From Alectoria sarmentosa (Eukaryota > Ascomycota > Lecanoromycetes > Lecanorales > Parmeliaceae), in NCBI GenBank assembly GCA_009733775.1, contig WOGZ01000517.1, positions 1 to 18,063 on the forward strand: 18,063 nt of DNA. The letters run 5' to 3'. Shown in pieces: positions 1 through 9,708 of the stretch (the first letter of the stretch is position 1; each line of letters begins with the position of its first letter). Below the pieces are notes generated by a model. It ran no database searches, was not told the origin of the DNA, and was given only the letters and a program-made list of their open reading frames with translations. A program made the position numbers and the translations under genes.

Positions 1-9
1 AAAAAACAA

Positions 10-32
10 TTTTTTTTTTTTTTTTTTTTTTT
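10..32 (-). repeat. T23 homopolymer, possible poly(A) tail of a minus-strand retroelement
   Basis: There are 23 consecutive T residues, followed at once by a short stretch richer in C and G (33-50). Read on the minus strand, this is a unique sequence ending in A23, the usual shape of the 3' end of a LINE or SINE. No target-site duplication can be checked because the window edge is ten bases away. A simple homopolymer in an AT-rich region is the alternative. Confidence 0.35.
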
Positions 33-42
33 CCCTCTCTTC

Positions 43-300
43 GAACTGGAATTTTAAATTTATTAATACATATAAATTATAAATACATTAAAATTGTAAA
101 GGCATTAAATTTATAAATTTTATTTAAAATGCAAAAAGTTGTTTTTGTGTTTTAATTTTAAAACTTTTTTTTCTAATTTTTTTTTTAGAATTTTTTTTTA
201 AAATTTGTTTTAAAATTAAATTTTTTTTTTGAAATCGAAGTTTTAAATTTGATTATTCATTAAATTTATAAATTTTATGCAAATTTGAAATGAATTGTGA
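43..300. repeat. Diverged tandem duplication, period about 155 bp
   Basis: An identical stretch of about 20 bases occurs at 103-122 and again at 258-277. The sequence leading into each copy is also similar: both start near a TTCGAA/TCGAAG motif, followed by TTTTAAATTT and an ATTAAT/ATTATT run. The downstream parts (long T and A runs) align poorly. Seen directly; function unknown and no coding capacity. From 300 to 470 I see only T-rich tracts and repeats of a TTACGA motif (about 352-368). Confidence 0.5.
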
Positions 301-473
301 TTTTTTTTAATTTTTAATTTTTTTTTCTTTTTTTTTCGAATTCGAACTTTACGTCTTACGATTTACGATTATTAAGCGAGAAATTTACGTTTTTTATTGA
401 TTTTATCGTTACACTATTTACGATTTTCGAATTCTATATAAAATTGCGCTTATTTGAAAATATTTTCAAATTT

Positions 474-728
474 TGAAAATACGATTAATTGATTATAAGA
501 TGTTTATTAAGTTCATAATAAACGATATGCTTATGATTGACGACACAATAATGTCGGCAATGTGATATATCAGAAAGGTCATATTTTGGGTGATTGTTAA
601 TTGATCGATTCTTTTATGAGAATTGATTATCTATCAACTTCTTGTTAAGTCATAAACTTGACAAGGTATCGTCTGTTAGGCAGATATAATAAGCTTGACA
701 ACATAATAATATAGCGATTCTCTTAACA
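474..728. mobile_element. Short non-autonomous element, copy 1 (MITE-like or solo LTR)
   Basis: This ~255-bp segment is repeated at 4899-5153 with the same length and mostly transition differences. It keeps more G and C than copy 2, so it is the less mutated one. The left end (GAAAATACGATTAATTG...) and the reverse complement of the right end (GAGAATCGCTATATTATTATG...) align imperfectly over about 45-60 bases, suggesting degenerate terminal inverted repeats. Inside is a 10-bp hairpin, arms 641-650 and 656-665. If the element is taken as 476-728, flanking 9-mers 467-475 and 729-737 match at 7 of 9 positions. TIRs plus 9-10 bp duplications would fit a Mutator-like MITE. Because it can also be read as TG...CA, a solo LTR is the alternative. 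No coding capacity. Confidence 0.6.
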
Positions 729-900
729 CAAAATATGTTAAATCTTTTATAATCGATTTTTCGCGACTTTAAAAAATTTATATTATATATTTATATAATT
801 ATTATTATGAAATAGATTTATGCAATTTCAACGATATAATAATCTCGTAATTATGATAGAGAATTAAAATGTTATTCAAAAAAGAGAATAATTCGTTGAA

Positions 901-1284
901 TGAGCGCAGAGGTTTCCCGGAAGCCTCGCTGCCGTTCCGAATAATGACATATTTGAATTAATTATATATCAATATATATACATTCAAATTTCAAGATTTT
1001 TATATCATTGAAAAGCTTAAAGCAAGCATTATAATATGCGAAATTATGAAGAAATTATATCTTTAAGAAAATATGAGGCAAAAGATGTAAGAGTGAACGC
1101 AAAGGTTTCTCGAAAGCCGCTCTACCGTTTCGAATAATAACATATTTGAATTAAATATATATCGATATATATACATTCAAACTTCGAATTTTTTATATCA
1201 TTGAAAAGCGCATATCGAGTTGTATAATTTGCGATTTTATAAAGAAATTTTATTTTTCAGAGGATAAAGGGCAAAAGATGTAAG
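901..1284 (+). repeat. Tandem duplication of a 192-bp unit
   Basis: Two adjacent units, about 901-1092 and 1093-1284, align along their whole length. Each begins with a TGAGCGCAGAGG / TGAACGCAAAGG motif, passes through a (AT)n-rich middle and an ATCATTGAAAAG motif, and ends in CAAAAGATGTAAG. The first unit keeps a GC-rich patch (909-937) that is rare in this window, so it is among the least mutated DNA here. The second half of each unit is also found near the end of elements B and C, so the duplication arose inside, or was captured by, that repeat family. A weaker third partial unit may follow at about 1310-1370. Confidence 0.75.
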
Positions 1285-1440
1285 ATTTATATATATAGAT
1301 TTTTAATAAGGGCGCTCGAAAGGCCTAAAAGTCGTTATTCGGGCGCTAATCGAAAAGCGTAGTGGTTTCGAATTTATGATTGACTGCATATATAAATTCA
1401 AGGTTTTTTAGCTCAGCTTTACACTATTTCTTTATATATA
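1170..1440 (+). mobile_element. Copy A: terminal fragment of the unidentified 6-kb repeat family
   Basis: From about 1171 to 1440 the sequence matches the last ~260 bases of element C (13624-13885) and, on the opposite strand, the end of element B. Shared landmarks in order: ATACATT, ATCATTGAAAAGCGC, GCGCTCGAAAGG, AAAAGTCG, TTATGATTGACTGCATATA and the end motif TTTAGCTCAGCTTTACACTA. Upstream of 1170 the similarity to C stops, so this copy keeps only the end. Copies that share one end and differ at the other suggest 5' truncation, as in non-LTR retrotransposons, but no RT was found in the family. An (AT)-rich tail follows (1435-1470). Confidence 0.7.
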
Positions 1441-1589
1441 TTAATATATATATATTTTTTTTATATCGTATATAATATAATAATAAAATAAATAAATAAA
1501 GTTATAAATTCGAATATGTGCTTTTAAATAATATTATTTTTATGAAATTTAATTAAGTAAATTAAAACTTTTATTATAAATGAAATCTT

Positions 1590-1795
1590 TTTTTAAGTTT
1601 CTTTTTTTCTTTAAAACTTTTTTAAAACTTTTCGAATGTTTTTATCGATGAAATTATCGAAATAAGTTCGAAATTTTATATATTATATATTATTATTATA
1701 TATTATAATTTCGAACTTATTTCGATAATTCTTTCGATAAAAGCTTTCGAAGAGTTTTTGAAAAAAAAAGAGAGATTTCGAAAATCTTTTTTAAG
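1590..1795. repeat. Foldback palindrome, core arms about 60 bp
   Basis: The segment 1622-1683 is nearly the reverse complement of 1700-1761, with an AT-rich centre near 1691. The strongest part is the match of 1645-1680 with 1703-1736, which shares the string CGAAATAAGTTCGAAATT. Weaker similarity extends the arms to about 1590 and 1795. It could form a long hairpin. It resembles a foldback-type MITE but I see no target-site duplication, and no coding region. Confidence 0.65.
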
Positions 1796-2640
1796 CGTAA
1801 AAAAACAAGTATTATTAATATTTTAATTATAAAAATCTTTTAAATTTTTTATTATAATAAAATTTCGTTATAACGAAATCGAAAATTTATTTAACTTAAA
1901 TTTTATTATATAAAACATTTCGTTAAAGCGAAAATATGCTAATAAATAATTTTAATTTTATTATAAATAATAATTAAAATATATATTTTATTTATCTCGC
2001 TTTAAATTAATCTTTTAAAATATTTTAACGTAAATTAATAATCTTACGAAGTTGTAAATCTTTTTCACGTTTTTATAAAATTTTCGTAAAAATTAAATTT
2101 TCAACTTTTTAATATTTTTTATATATTTATAAAATTATTAAAGTCGATAAAATCTTCGAAATAAATATATTAATTAATTTTCTATTATTTTTATTTAATT
2201 CGATTATACGTTTTTTATTATATTAATTTATAATAATTTAATTTTTTTTTTTAATTATAAAAATGTTAATAATGCGTTTTATAATAATAATAAAAATGAA
2301 ATATAAATAATTAAAAAATAATTATATTCACTTGAAAAAAAAATGTTAACATATTTAATTAATAATGAAATATTAATTAAATTTTTCGTTAATATTATAA
2401 TAAATTTTTATAAATTAATAAAAAGTCGAAAATGATTTATTAATTTAAAATTAATACGTTATATAACGTTTTATAAAAATTTATTTATGAAATTATTTAA
2501 TTATAATGAAATAATTAAATTTAAAAATAAAAACAAATTGTCGATAATAAATAAAAACATTATTAATATTTTTTTTAAATAAACGTAAATAAACGTTAAT
2601 AAACAATTTATATATATTTAATATAAAAAACAATTTATTA
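1796..2640. other. AT-rich decayed DNA, nothing recognised
   Basis: About 850 bases of A/T runs with scattered CpG. No open frame of useful length, no RNA gene and no repeat shared with the rest of the window that I could detect by eye. Composition fits an old, saturated RIP target. Confidence 0.5.
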
Positions 2641-2644
2641 TTTA

Positions 2645-2960
2645 TTATTATTATATCTATTTCGTAAATTTTATATTAAATAAATATTAAATAAATATTA
2701 AATAAATATCGAATAAATAGCGAATAAATAGCGATTAAATAACGATTAAATCGCGACTAAATAGTAATTAAGCATTAATTACTTAATTATTAAAAATCGA
2801 ATAACAATTTTAATAAAAAATAATGAATTTTTATTTGATTTTTAGCGATTAAGTAATTATTATTCATTTAATGCTTATTCGATATTTATTTAATATTTAT
2901 TTACTATTTATTCAATACTTATTCGTTATTTATTCGTTATTTAATAATATTTATTTTTAC
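2645..2960. repeat. Foldback with internal AATAAATAGCG-like short repeats
   Basis: The left half (about 2680-2760) is a run of short tandem repeats of the type TAAATAAATATT / AATAAATAGCG / GATTAAATAACG. The right half (about 2870-2945) carries the complementary type (TTATTTAATATT, TTATTCGTTATT). The central parts, GCATTAATTACTTAATTATT at 2774-2793 and the complement near 2845-2872, are also inverted. The whole can fold about a centre near 2818. Directly visible; likely a foldback element or a palindromic minisatellite. Confidence 0.55.
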
Positions 2961-3130
2961 AAAATTTAAAAAAGTTTTTAAAGATAATATATTTATAAAA
3001 AAGATTATTTCGCTCGTTAATATTACGTTATAATTTAATTATAGAAATTAATCTCTCGCGCATTATTAAAAATGTTAAAGATTTTATAATAAATTTTATA
3101 ATTAATTAAGATTAATATATAACTTCGTAA

Positions 3131-3240
3131 TTATAATAAATACGATTATAATTATATAATTATAATAAATACGATTATAATTATATAATTATAATAAATA
3201 CGATTATAAATATATAAATATAATAAATATAATTATAATA
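3131..3240. repeat. 29-bp tandem repeat
   Basis: The motif TACGATTATA recurs at 3141, 3170 and 3199, giving a 29-bp period, with the same flanks (AATAAA before, ATTATATAATTATAAT after). Degenerate copies continue to about 3285. A minisatellite-like array without coding potential. The stretches 2961-3130 and 3241-3340 show nothing else. Confidence 0.7.
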
Positions 3241-3344
3241 AATAAGATTATAACTTAATTATAATAAATATAATTATAATTATAATAATGCGATTACGAC
3301 GACTTATAAATATATAATGCTTTTTTTTTAAATAATAACGATTT

Positions 3345-3376
3345 AACGATTATTTAATAGTCGTTAAATAATCGTT
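3345..3376. repeat. Perfect 13-bp inverted repeat (hairpin)
   Basis: AACGATTATTTAA at 3345-3357 is the exact reverse complement of 3364-3376, with a 6-base loop TAGTCG. It is not next to any gene, so a terminator role is not supported. In such AT-rich DNA a hairpin of this size could be a remnant of a transposon end. Confidence 0.5.
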
Positions 3377-3892
3377 TAAAAATCTCTTAAAGATATATAA
3401 CGACTTTTCAATTATCGTATATTTAATAAAAAGTTATTATCGAATAAACATCGAATAATTATCGAATATATATTAAATATTAAATTTATATAACGATTAT
3501 ATTAATATAACATTTAATAAAAAAAGTTATAAAATAAGATTTAAAAATTTGAATATAAAAATTATTTAATTTATTATAAAAGTTATTATAATATAATATT
3601 ATATGCGAAATAAACTTTATTAATTAATAAACTTAATTTTCAACTTCGTATTCGATTTTAAAAAATTAAAATTATTTATATTAATTAACGTATAAATTAA
3701 CGCGTTTTTAATAAATATATTAGCGATTAAATTATAATAAAGTATATTATTTATAAAATTTATATTTTCACGTTAAAAAAGTAAAAGAAATAATAATATC
3801 GAACGAATTTTAATATAATATATATAATGTTATTAAGATAATAAAATACATTAATAAAAATTCGAAATTAAAAAAAACAATGTTCGAAGCAC

Positions 3893-4092
3893 GATTATTA
3901 TTAAAATTAATATAAGCTTTAAAATTATATAAGTGTATATAATAAAAATAATAAATTTAAAAAGAAAAAGTTATATAAAAAAGAGAAAAATTTATATAAA
4001 AGTCGCAAAATCACGTTAAATTCGATAAAGTATAATCGATATTATAATATAAAAGAATATTAAAAATATATTATATAAAATACGTTTATAAC
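3893..4092. repeat. Direct repeat pair, copy 1 (~205 bp)
   Basis: This segment is repeated in the same orientation at 5504-5715. Shared landmarks in order: AAAATTAATATAA, TTTAAAATTATATAA, AATAAATTTAAAAA, a purine-rich AAAAGAG run, TCGATATTATAATATAAAA and TATATAAAATACG. Similarity ends at both sides at about the same points. Copies lie about 1.6 kb apart, which is compatible with terminal repeats of a small element or two independent insertions. The DNA between them holds a tandem repeat and copy 2 of the 253-bp element. No product identified. Confidence 0.6.
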
Positions 4093-4650
4093 ATTATTTT
4101 CCTTTTTTAAAAGCGATAACTTTTAGCATTATAAATTTAAAAGACGTATATTTATCGCTTATTTTACGTTTTTAAAGTTTACAATTTTTATTTAATTAAA
4201 TCGAAGACGAATGTTTATAATATAATTATAACACTGAATTTAATTAAATTTAAATCGTTTAAAAATAATATATTCGATGTTTTATCGAATCGTATATTAA
4301 TTCAACATTACGCTAGTTATATACGATTTAAAATAATCGTGTTATCGTATATTAAAACGCTGAAAATGCGTATTATTACGTCTTTTTTATTATTAATATT
4401 AATATATAATAATAATTAAAAAATTAAAAATTTTTATCGTTATTTTTTAAGCTCTTTTTTAAGTCCTTTTTAAGCTTTTATATAAAATATTTATCGTATA
4501 TATATATATATTATTATTATTCTTTAACATTTATTATTTTTTAATATTTAATAATAATTTAATTTCAAAAATTTATTATATTATAATTTTATATTTTTTA
4601 TACTTTTATTATCAAACAATTTATATAAAATTAAAATGTGTTATATCGTT

Positions 4651-4820
4651 TAATAATAAACTTATTATAAAAAATCGATATATTTAATAAAGAAATCGTA
4701 TCGTTATTATTTTAATTACTTTTATAATAAACTTATTTTATCGATACACTTAATAAAGAAATCGTATATAATTATTTCGAATTTATTTTCGTTATTATTA
4801 TAGTAAACTTATTATTAATA
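4651..4820. repeat. Tandem repeat, period 71-76 bp
   Basis: The string AATAAACTTATT starts at 4655 and 4726, and a variant AGTAAACTTATT at 4802. The first two units also share TTAATAAAGAAATCGTAT. This gives two full diverged units and one partial. No coding potential. Between 4093 and 4650 I see only AT-rich DNA with a short (TA)n run at about 4496-4511. Confidence 0.6.
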
Positions 4821-4898
4821 AAAAATGTTATTTCGTTAACTTTTTTTTAATTCGTTTGCAATACGAATATTTTAATGTTTTTTTTTATCTTTCGCTAT

Positions 4899-5153
4899 TG
4901 AAAATACGATTAATTGGTTATGAGATGTTTATTAAGTTTATAATAAACGATATGCTCATAATTGACGACACAATGATGTCGATAATGTGATATATTCAAA
5001 AGGTCATATTTTGAATAATTGTAAGTTAATCGATTCTTTTATAAAAATTGATTATTTATTAACTTTTTATCAAGTTATAAACTTGATAAAATATCGTTTA
5101 TTAAACAGATATAATAAACTTAACAACATAATAACATAACGATTTTCTTGACA
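4899..5153. mobile_element. Short non-autonomous element, copy 2
   Basis: Second copy of the 474-728 element, in the same orientation and of the same length, more AT-shifted than copy 1. Inverted similarity of its ends is easier to see here: AAGTTTATAATAAACGATAT near 4935-4955, and on the minus strand AAGTTTATTATATC...AATAAACGATAT near 5125-5090, with about 11 extra bases in the right arm. The flanks read TTCGCTATTG (4891-4900) and TTCGCTCATTG (5154-5164), which differ by one base indel and look like a 10-bp target-site duplication if the element is 4901-5153. A solo LTR reading (TG at 4899, CA at 5153) remains possible. Non-coding. Confidence 0.6.
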
Positions 5154-5503
5154 TTCGCTCATTGTATAACGAAACGATTTCGCTACTTTAATGTAAACTT
5201 TTTAAAATTCAATTGTCGTATAATGATCAGACTTAAAAATATAATAACTTAATATAATTTCTTATTAAAGTTTTTATTAACGCGTTTTTTTTAAATTATT
5301 CGTTCGTTAATTCGAGTGTGCGAGGGTAAATCGTATATAAAAGACGAAATATCGAAATTTTTAAACGATTTTAAGTAATTTAATATTTATCTTTTATAAT
5401 AATTGAGTTTCGTTATTCAAAAATACGATTAATTATAAAATCGTTACGTTCGTTTATTAAATTATATACGTTTCTCTTTATCGAAAAAAGAATAAAAAAA
5501 AAA
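5154..5503. other. Unassigned AT-rich stretch with slightly higher G+C
   Basis: About 350 bases between copy 2 of the short element and the second direct repeat. A slightly GC-richer patch (5311-5330) and an AAAATACGATTAATTA string at 5420-5435, like the left end of the 253-bp element, hint at another fragment of that family. No gene seen. Confidence 0.3.
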
Positions 5504-5715
5504 TTATTATAATATTAAAATTAATATAAATTTTAAAATTATATAAATATATATAACGAAAGTAATAAATTTAAAAAAAAAAGATTATAAAAAAAAAAAA
5601 AAAAAGAGAAATTTATATATAAATCGTGAAATTACGCTAAATTCGATAAACTATAATCGATATTATAATATAAAAAAATGTTAAAAAAATGTTATATAAA
5701 ATACGCTTATAATAA
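5504..5715. repeat. Direct repeat pair, copy 2 (~210 bp)
   Basis: Partner of 3893-4092, same orientation, about 80 percent alike by eye, with an expanded A run (about 5573-5605). See copy 1 for landmarks. The following 5716-6011 is AT-rich DNA in which I recognise nothing. Confidence 0.6.
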
Positions 5716-6011
5716 TTATATACGAATTTTCAAAACTTTTATACAATTTTAAATATATTAAAAAAAATCGTATTTTTTATTAATAAAATTATTTATTAAT
5801 CGATAATAAAATTTATTACATTTAAGATATAAATTAAAACGTTTATTTTTAAAAACGTAATCGTTATCGATAAAAAAAACGTATTAAAAATTCGAACGAA
5901 TAATGTTAAAAAATATTAAACGATCGAAAAACGACTTAAAAAACGTAATATTATTATAAAACTTACGTTTATTTATATATTTTATTAAATATAATATAAT
6001 ATAACGATTTA

Positions 6012-7863
6012 ATTAATATATATAAAGAAATAAAATAAAGTTAAGTTAAAAAATCTTAATTTTGTATATGCAATTAATTAAAAAATTAAAAAAAAATCTT
6101 ATTTCAAATAACGTTTAAATAACGACGTTTAAGTCTTTCGAGTATTTTTATAAAAAAAATTATATATAAAAATCTTATACTTTATGCTTTCTATTTTCGT
6201 TAATATATAATTTTTTCATAATTTCATAAATTATAATACTGAGTTTACGCTTTTCAATGATATAAAAATAATGATTTTCGATTTATTAGTAACGATGTAA
6301 AAAAATATTCAAATATCTATCTTAAAGTCGCATAAAGTCTATTTAAAGCGATTAATTTTTTTTTCATTTTAATAATTTATTTACGAAATCGCGTGCAATT
6401 TTATTATTATTAATATATTAATTTATTATAAAATGAATATATTCGTTATCGATGCTTTTTTAAAACGTATAATTAAATGAATTCGATATTATAATAATCT
6501 TTTAACATTTTTTTAAAACTTTTATTAACGCGTATAAACGTTATTTTTTAAACGAATTTTTCTTCGTTAACAATCAAAATAAACAATTAATTATTATTAA
6601 AAAAAAATATTATCGTTTTAAAAAAGCGTAAAAGATTATTCAAAAAAATTAAAATTAAAATTTTATTCTCATAATCGTTTTTTTTCCAAATCGATTAATT
6701 TTCATTTTTTTAAAATGCGTTTTTCTTTTTCATCTCGTTTTTCGTCTTCTTTTTTATTTAATAACGCGTTTTTTACACGTTTAAATAATCGAAAAGTATT
6801 TTAATTAATATAAAAACTTCTTTATTGCGAGATTTATTAATAGATTCTTTAAAATTAATTTCTTTAATAACTTTTTTTCGAGTTTATTTTTTAATTCTTT
6901 ATTAATAATTAATTTAATTTTTAATAGTGTTAATAAGTTATATTACGCGTTATTTATATATTATATAATTTTTACGATATAATTTCAATTTTATAAATTA
7001 AATTTGCGATCGATGCGACGTTATTTAAAAACGAGACGTTTAAATAATATTATAATAATAATAAAATTGAAATTTTTATATTTAAAATAAACGTTTTATA
7101 AAACGAAAATGAAAATAACGATTAAAACGAAAATGAAAAATATTATAAAATTATAATAAGTGTAAATATTTTCATTAATTTTAATAAATATAATATTAAT
7201 AACATTTTATATTTTTTGAAATTTAACATTATAATTTTAATCGATAAATGTAAAAAATATCGCGTTTATAATATTTTATATAATAACGTCGTCTCGATAA
7301 TTTTATAACAAATTATTATTAATCACTTAATGATTTCATTTACGCGTAAAATATAAAACGCGATTATTATTTATATGCTCCTTTTAACGTTTTTAAAAAG
7401 CGACAAATCGATTTTTAATTAAATTTATATTATAAATAACATTTAAAAACAATTTATAACACGATATAATTTTTTCTTTATCGCGTTTTTTATATTAATT
7501 ATATTAAACATAATTATTATAATAATATTAAATAATAATTTCATCGAATTTTTTTTTAAAAGTATTAATTTTTATATTATTATTTTTAAAACGATGTGTA
7601 AAAGATTAAAAATCGATTTAATTATATAAAGTTAATAAATTATTATATAAAAACTCTCAACATTATAATTTACGCATTTATAATCGTTTTATTTTATATA
7701 AAATAATTATTATTTAAAAGAATAATATATATAATTTATTAAATTTACTCGAGACGAGAAACGTTTTAATTAAAATTTAAAATAATAATAAATATAATGT
7801 TTTATATTAACATTTTGTTTTTATATTATTACGTTATTTTTTTATTTTTTTATTTATAAACAA
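6012..7863 (-). mobile_element. Copy B: 3' part of the older, split copy of the 6-kb family
   Basis: Read on the minus strand, this segment aligns almost without gaps to element C from about 12040 to 13885. Anchors: the CTCGAGACGAGAAACG string near 7749 pairs with the CGTTTTTCGTCTCGAG string near 12134; the reverse complement of 6830-7000 matches 12960-13080; CTTTTCAATGAT near 6250 pairs with ATCATTGAAAAG at 13651. The family end is at about 6012-6050. B is far more AT-shifted than C: over a 30-base stretch (7825-7854 against 12041-12070) there are 7 differences, all G-to-A or C-to-T toward B, while the CpG is kept. It stops at about 7863, where C begins. No readable frame survives. Confidence 0.8.
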
Positions 7864-8579
7864 GTTAAGACTTATGAATTAAATTTTTGATATTCAAGGT
7901 AAATAAAGGCGGAACGAATTTAAGTAACGTCGATTAAGCGAACTCTGCTTGCTTTTTTATGCGTATATAATTTACTTTTATTGTTATATAAAAAGCACTT
8001 GCTTAATAACCTTATTTTTAATACATTTAATCGAATAATTCGATTGTTTTTTTGATAAATCGTTTAAAGTTACAATGAATAAATCGACTTTATTGATAAC
8101 TCGATTTAAAATTATATATAATTGATCATAAACGAAAACTTTCGACTATAAATATAAATCGACTTGTTATAAAAATTGATTTTGCGATTTATTAATCGTT
8201 ATATTGAAAATTAAGCGAATTGAATATTGAATGCGTCGAAAAAATATATATAAACTATTTGATTCGAACGAAGTAAGAGATATGCGTGATATATAATAAC
8301 GTTTATCGTTATGTTCGTTTTTAAGAATACGATAATCGAATATTTTAAACTCAATATATTTGATTTATAAACGTGTTTTATTATATAAGTTTTATAATTG
8401 TTATAAATTTCTTAATAACATTATTATATAATTTTTTTTTAATTGCAAATAATAAGATGATAAAGAGATTGATTTAAAAACGTTTATTAATTCGATAATT
8501 AAAAGAAAGTTATCTTTTTCGTTAACGACTTAATCACGATTAATATATATCGTTTTGATTTTAAGAAATTTATCAAGAA

Positions 8580-9700
8580 TTTGATTATTAAATCGAATAA
8601 TATTTTTATTAAGAATATAAAGAATCGTCTTAGAAATGTAAAAGTCAAATGCTCGATATGAATTTAGGTCGCGATAAATAGCATCAATTAGGCTTATAAT
8701 AATATCATTTGATAATTAATCGATAAATTAATCGATAATCTCTCGTTTTTTTATATTTATTAAAGTTTTATTATTTATATTTAAAAGATTATTTATAAAT
8801 GTTTTTATATTAATACGATTTTGTTTAATTAAATTCGAATTGCGAAATTTCATATTTTTCGTAAGTTTAAAAATTTGAATGTGATTTTATAAATATAAGA
8901 TTTTTAAGATAAATGTAATAATATGTCTTAATTTAACGCTTTTAATGATCGATAAAATTTGACGAAAGTCGTCGTAAAAGCATATGATTATATTATTAAA
9001 CGACTTAAAATCTTTGTCAATGTTTTAAAATATACGATTAATAATCTTAATATCATAATAATTTTGCATCGAGATCTCGTTTTAAAAGATCAACTTAATT
9101 GCATATAATAATTCGATCAAATTGAATTTATTTGTGACATCGTAAAAGAATTGAATAATAACATTTAAAAAAATCTTAAAACGAAAATGAGCGATATAAC
9201 CTTTTTGAAAAAGAATAAAAACGATGTTTGAAAAAATTATAGCAATTATCACCTTAAAAGCTTCGCGTATTTTTTATAAAACGATGTTTTAAAACATGAT
9301 TTTATTAATATTCTCATAATCGTTTAAAAAAAAGAGATAATTATTAAAAAAAGATATCGCGTTTCAAATAATGTTTGCAATCATCGTTTAATTATTATTA
9401 AAACTCGTTCACATTTGCTCTCAAGTGTTTATTTGATAAAAACGTTTTTCATATAAAAGACAATTGCGTTCGTTATTATAATGTTGTTTATAATCATATT
9501 GCATTTTTAATAAATCAAAGTCGTTAATTAAATTAATATCTTTTATAAAATTGAAGTTATTTTTCTTTAAATGAATTTAAATCAAATGAAAATAAAAGTC
9601 TTCGATAATAGTTTGTTTCGTTTATATATCGTTTAATAAAGTGAAATCTTGATAATGAGTTTAAAGAATATATATATAATCGTTAAAGAGTTTAAATAAA
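8580..9700 (+). pseudogene. Possible first decayed reading frame of element C, unidentified
   Basis: In the frame starting at positions with remainder 2 modulo 3 (for example codon 8642-8644), about 1.1 kb can be read as protein-like sequence if TAA, TAG and TGA are forgiven as products of C-to-T or G-to-A change. A relatively clear part is FEKIIAIITLKASRIFYKTM near 9229-9288, followed by a K/R-, F- and S-rich stretch. I recognise no domain. Because any frame in such AT-rich DNA gives I/K/N/F-rich strings, coding nature is only a suggestion. It lies upstream of the tandem duplication and of the second candidate frame, an arrangement that would fit a two-ORF element. Confidence 0.25.
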
Positions 9701-9708
9701 AAAATGTG

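Noticed and set aside
33..50. tRNA-like B box (GTTCGAA on the minus strand) next to the poly(A), as in a SINE
   Set aside because: The C required at the end of the B-box consensus is missing and no A box follows at the right distance.
3131..3240. CRISPR array
   Set aside because: The 29-bp units are directly adjacent with no unique spacers, and the setting is a eukaryotic transposon block.
729..4898. Full LTR retrotransposon with the 255-bp repeats as its two LTRs
   Set aside because: The enclosed 4.2 kb shows no gag or pol motif, contains a separate terminal fragment (copy A) and foldbacks, and each repeat seems to have its own flanking duplication.
8440..8690. Minus-strand string resembling a gypsy integrase core (KSKRY ... 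LIVIKSLTKK)
   Set aside because: The key Asp-Arg before LTK reads Lys-Ser, which RIP-type changes cannot produce (GAT/GAC cannot become AAG, CGN cannot become TCG by transition alone), and the downstream integrase motifs are absent.
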